A DNA stretch of 64,000 nt. It comes from Himantopus leucocephalus (taxonomy: Eukaryota > Chordata > Aves > Charadriiformes > Recurvirostridae). The position numbers were made by a program, and so were the translations under genes. The stretch's first letter is position 1. Every line of letters starts with the position of its first letter. The notes under the pieces are model-generated. The model ran no database searches. It worked only from the letters and a program-made list of their open reading frames with translations, and was not told where the DNA came from. Positions 63,190-64,000 of this stretch are shown in pieces. The stretch lies in NCBI GenBank assembly GCA_003993805.1, contig RSEF01000024.1, positions 7,134,298 to 7,198,297 on the forward strand, given 5' to 3'.

Positions 63190-63289
63190 NNNNNNNNNNN
63201 NNNNNNNNNNNNNNNNNNNNNNNNNNNNNNNNNNNNNNNNNNNNNNNNNNNNNNNNNNNNNNNNNNNNNNNNNNNNNNNNNNNNNNNNN
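63190..63289. other. Assembly gap (100 N)
   Basis: Exactly 100 N beginning inside a CR1 element, so a repeat probably broke the assembly. The real size is unknown. Confidence 0.98.
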
Positions 63290-64000
63290 TTTTTTTCATT
63301 TTCCCATTGTAGGGAAAAAACATCAAATACCACATAACGCAAAACAAGGGCCACGTTCAGCTTACAACAATGCTAGCTGCTCATCACATAGATGTTCTTT
63401 CCTCAGGCTAGGACTAGATGTTTTGCTCAGAGAATCAGGTATTTTGCAATCCTGGGTAATTTACAATGAGAGCTGATTAAGTTAGGCTTAAAGGGGAACC
63501 ACTTCCAATAGCATCTCTCACTTCATCTGTGTATACACTGACTACATTGAATGCCTTATTGAATCAGCAGAATAATTTGGTACTGAAGCACCCACTACTC
63601 AATCAAAGATGGCAATTTCAATGACCAACAGAAAGTTATGATTAGATACACGTCTGAAGGTGGGCAATGCTCTACACTATGAACCTCTGATCCCCTGCTA
63701 CTTAATTTGTTGCTGGCAATCCCATCTCAGAAGTATATGAAACGAAATACTACTAAGTATATGTAATTAGCATAAGCCCACAGTTCTACAGAAGACAGCA
63801 TGGAGAAATAATCTTTCATAGTCAAAGTGAAAGGAAAATAAATGAGACAGAAATTTGGTATGTTGCTTCTGTGCGTGTCATGTCTTATACCCTATACACT
63901 TCCACCACATCTGCTTAGCATGTATTCCTGTACTGGTGTACCTACAAGATCTTCGTTTCAGGGTTGTCTGCCAACATAGCGAAGCCTGAGGACTGAACAG

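Larger units (their letters stand above)
57028..64000 (-). other. NCAM1: NCAM1 intron upstream of the transmembrane exon
   Basis: Nearly 7 kb without any fibronectin-type or GPI-anchor exon that I could recognise. It contains a CR1 fragment cut by a 100-N gap near the right end. The intron presumably extends beyond the window. Confidence 0.6.

Noticed and set aside
1..64000. CRISPR array, prokaryotic operon, tRNA or rRNA genes
   Set aside because: No regularly spaced repeats, no prokaryotic gene layout and no tRNA-like cloverleaf was recognised; the sequence is plainly animal nuclear DNA.

Overview
The window is vertebrate nuclear DNA and almost certainly from a bird. Genes are split into many short exons with GT..AG introns, there is a GC-rich CpG-island promoter, and two chicken-repeat-1 (CR1) LINE fragments are present. 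Three genes form the conserved NCAM1-TTC12-ANKK1 block, which in other vertebrates continues to DRD2. All three lie on the minus strand, so transcription runs right to left: NCAM1 3' part (about 47-57 kb), TTC12 (34.9-41 kb), ANKK1 (22.6-31.5 kb). DRD2 would be expected just beyond the left edge on the plus strand. No DRD2 coding exon was seen.

Layout. 1-22,050: about 22 kb of intergenic DNA without a supportable gene. 22,588-31,527: ANKK1, reconstructed as 8 coding exons whose phases all fit (784 codons plus stop), giving a RIPK-family kinase domain and about 12 ankyrin repeats. 31,528-34,871: a short interval with a solo endogenous-retrovirus LTR and a 100-N gap. 34,872-40,987: the first 8 coding exons of TTC12 (213 residues, three TPR units). 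The exons for the remaining roughly 500 residues of the family protein are absent and are probably hidden in, or lost around, the gap at 34,485-34,584. 40,640-41,530: CpG-island promoter of TTC12 with a perfect RFX X-box 78 bp before the ATG, which fits a cilium gene. 41,530-46,975: intergenic. 46,975-57,027: the 3' end of NCAM1, with its transmembrane exon, a cytoplasmic exon, the 783-bp exon specific to the 180-kDa isoform, the terminal coding exon and a long presumed 3' UTR. 57,028-64,000: NCAM1 intron.

How the genes relate. They are neighbours by descent, not an operon. NCAM1 is a neural adhesion molecule; TTC12 is a cytoplasmic protein linked to assembly of ciliary dynein arms; ANKK1 is a kinase next to the dopamine D2 receptor gene.

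Assembly quality matters here. There are three 100-N gaps, several single Ns in homopolymers, and four single Ns flanked by near-identical copies of 40-182 bp that look like unmerged contig ends rather than real tandem duplications. I found no sign of a novel multi-gene system. The most useful observations are the truncated TTC12, the X-box, a lysine in ANKK1 at the site of the human Taq1A variant, and the assembly duplications.
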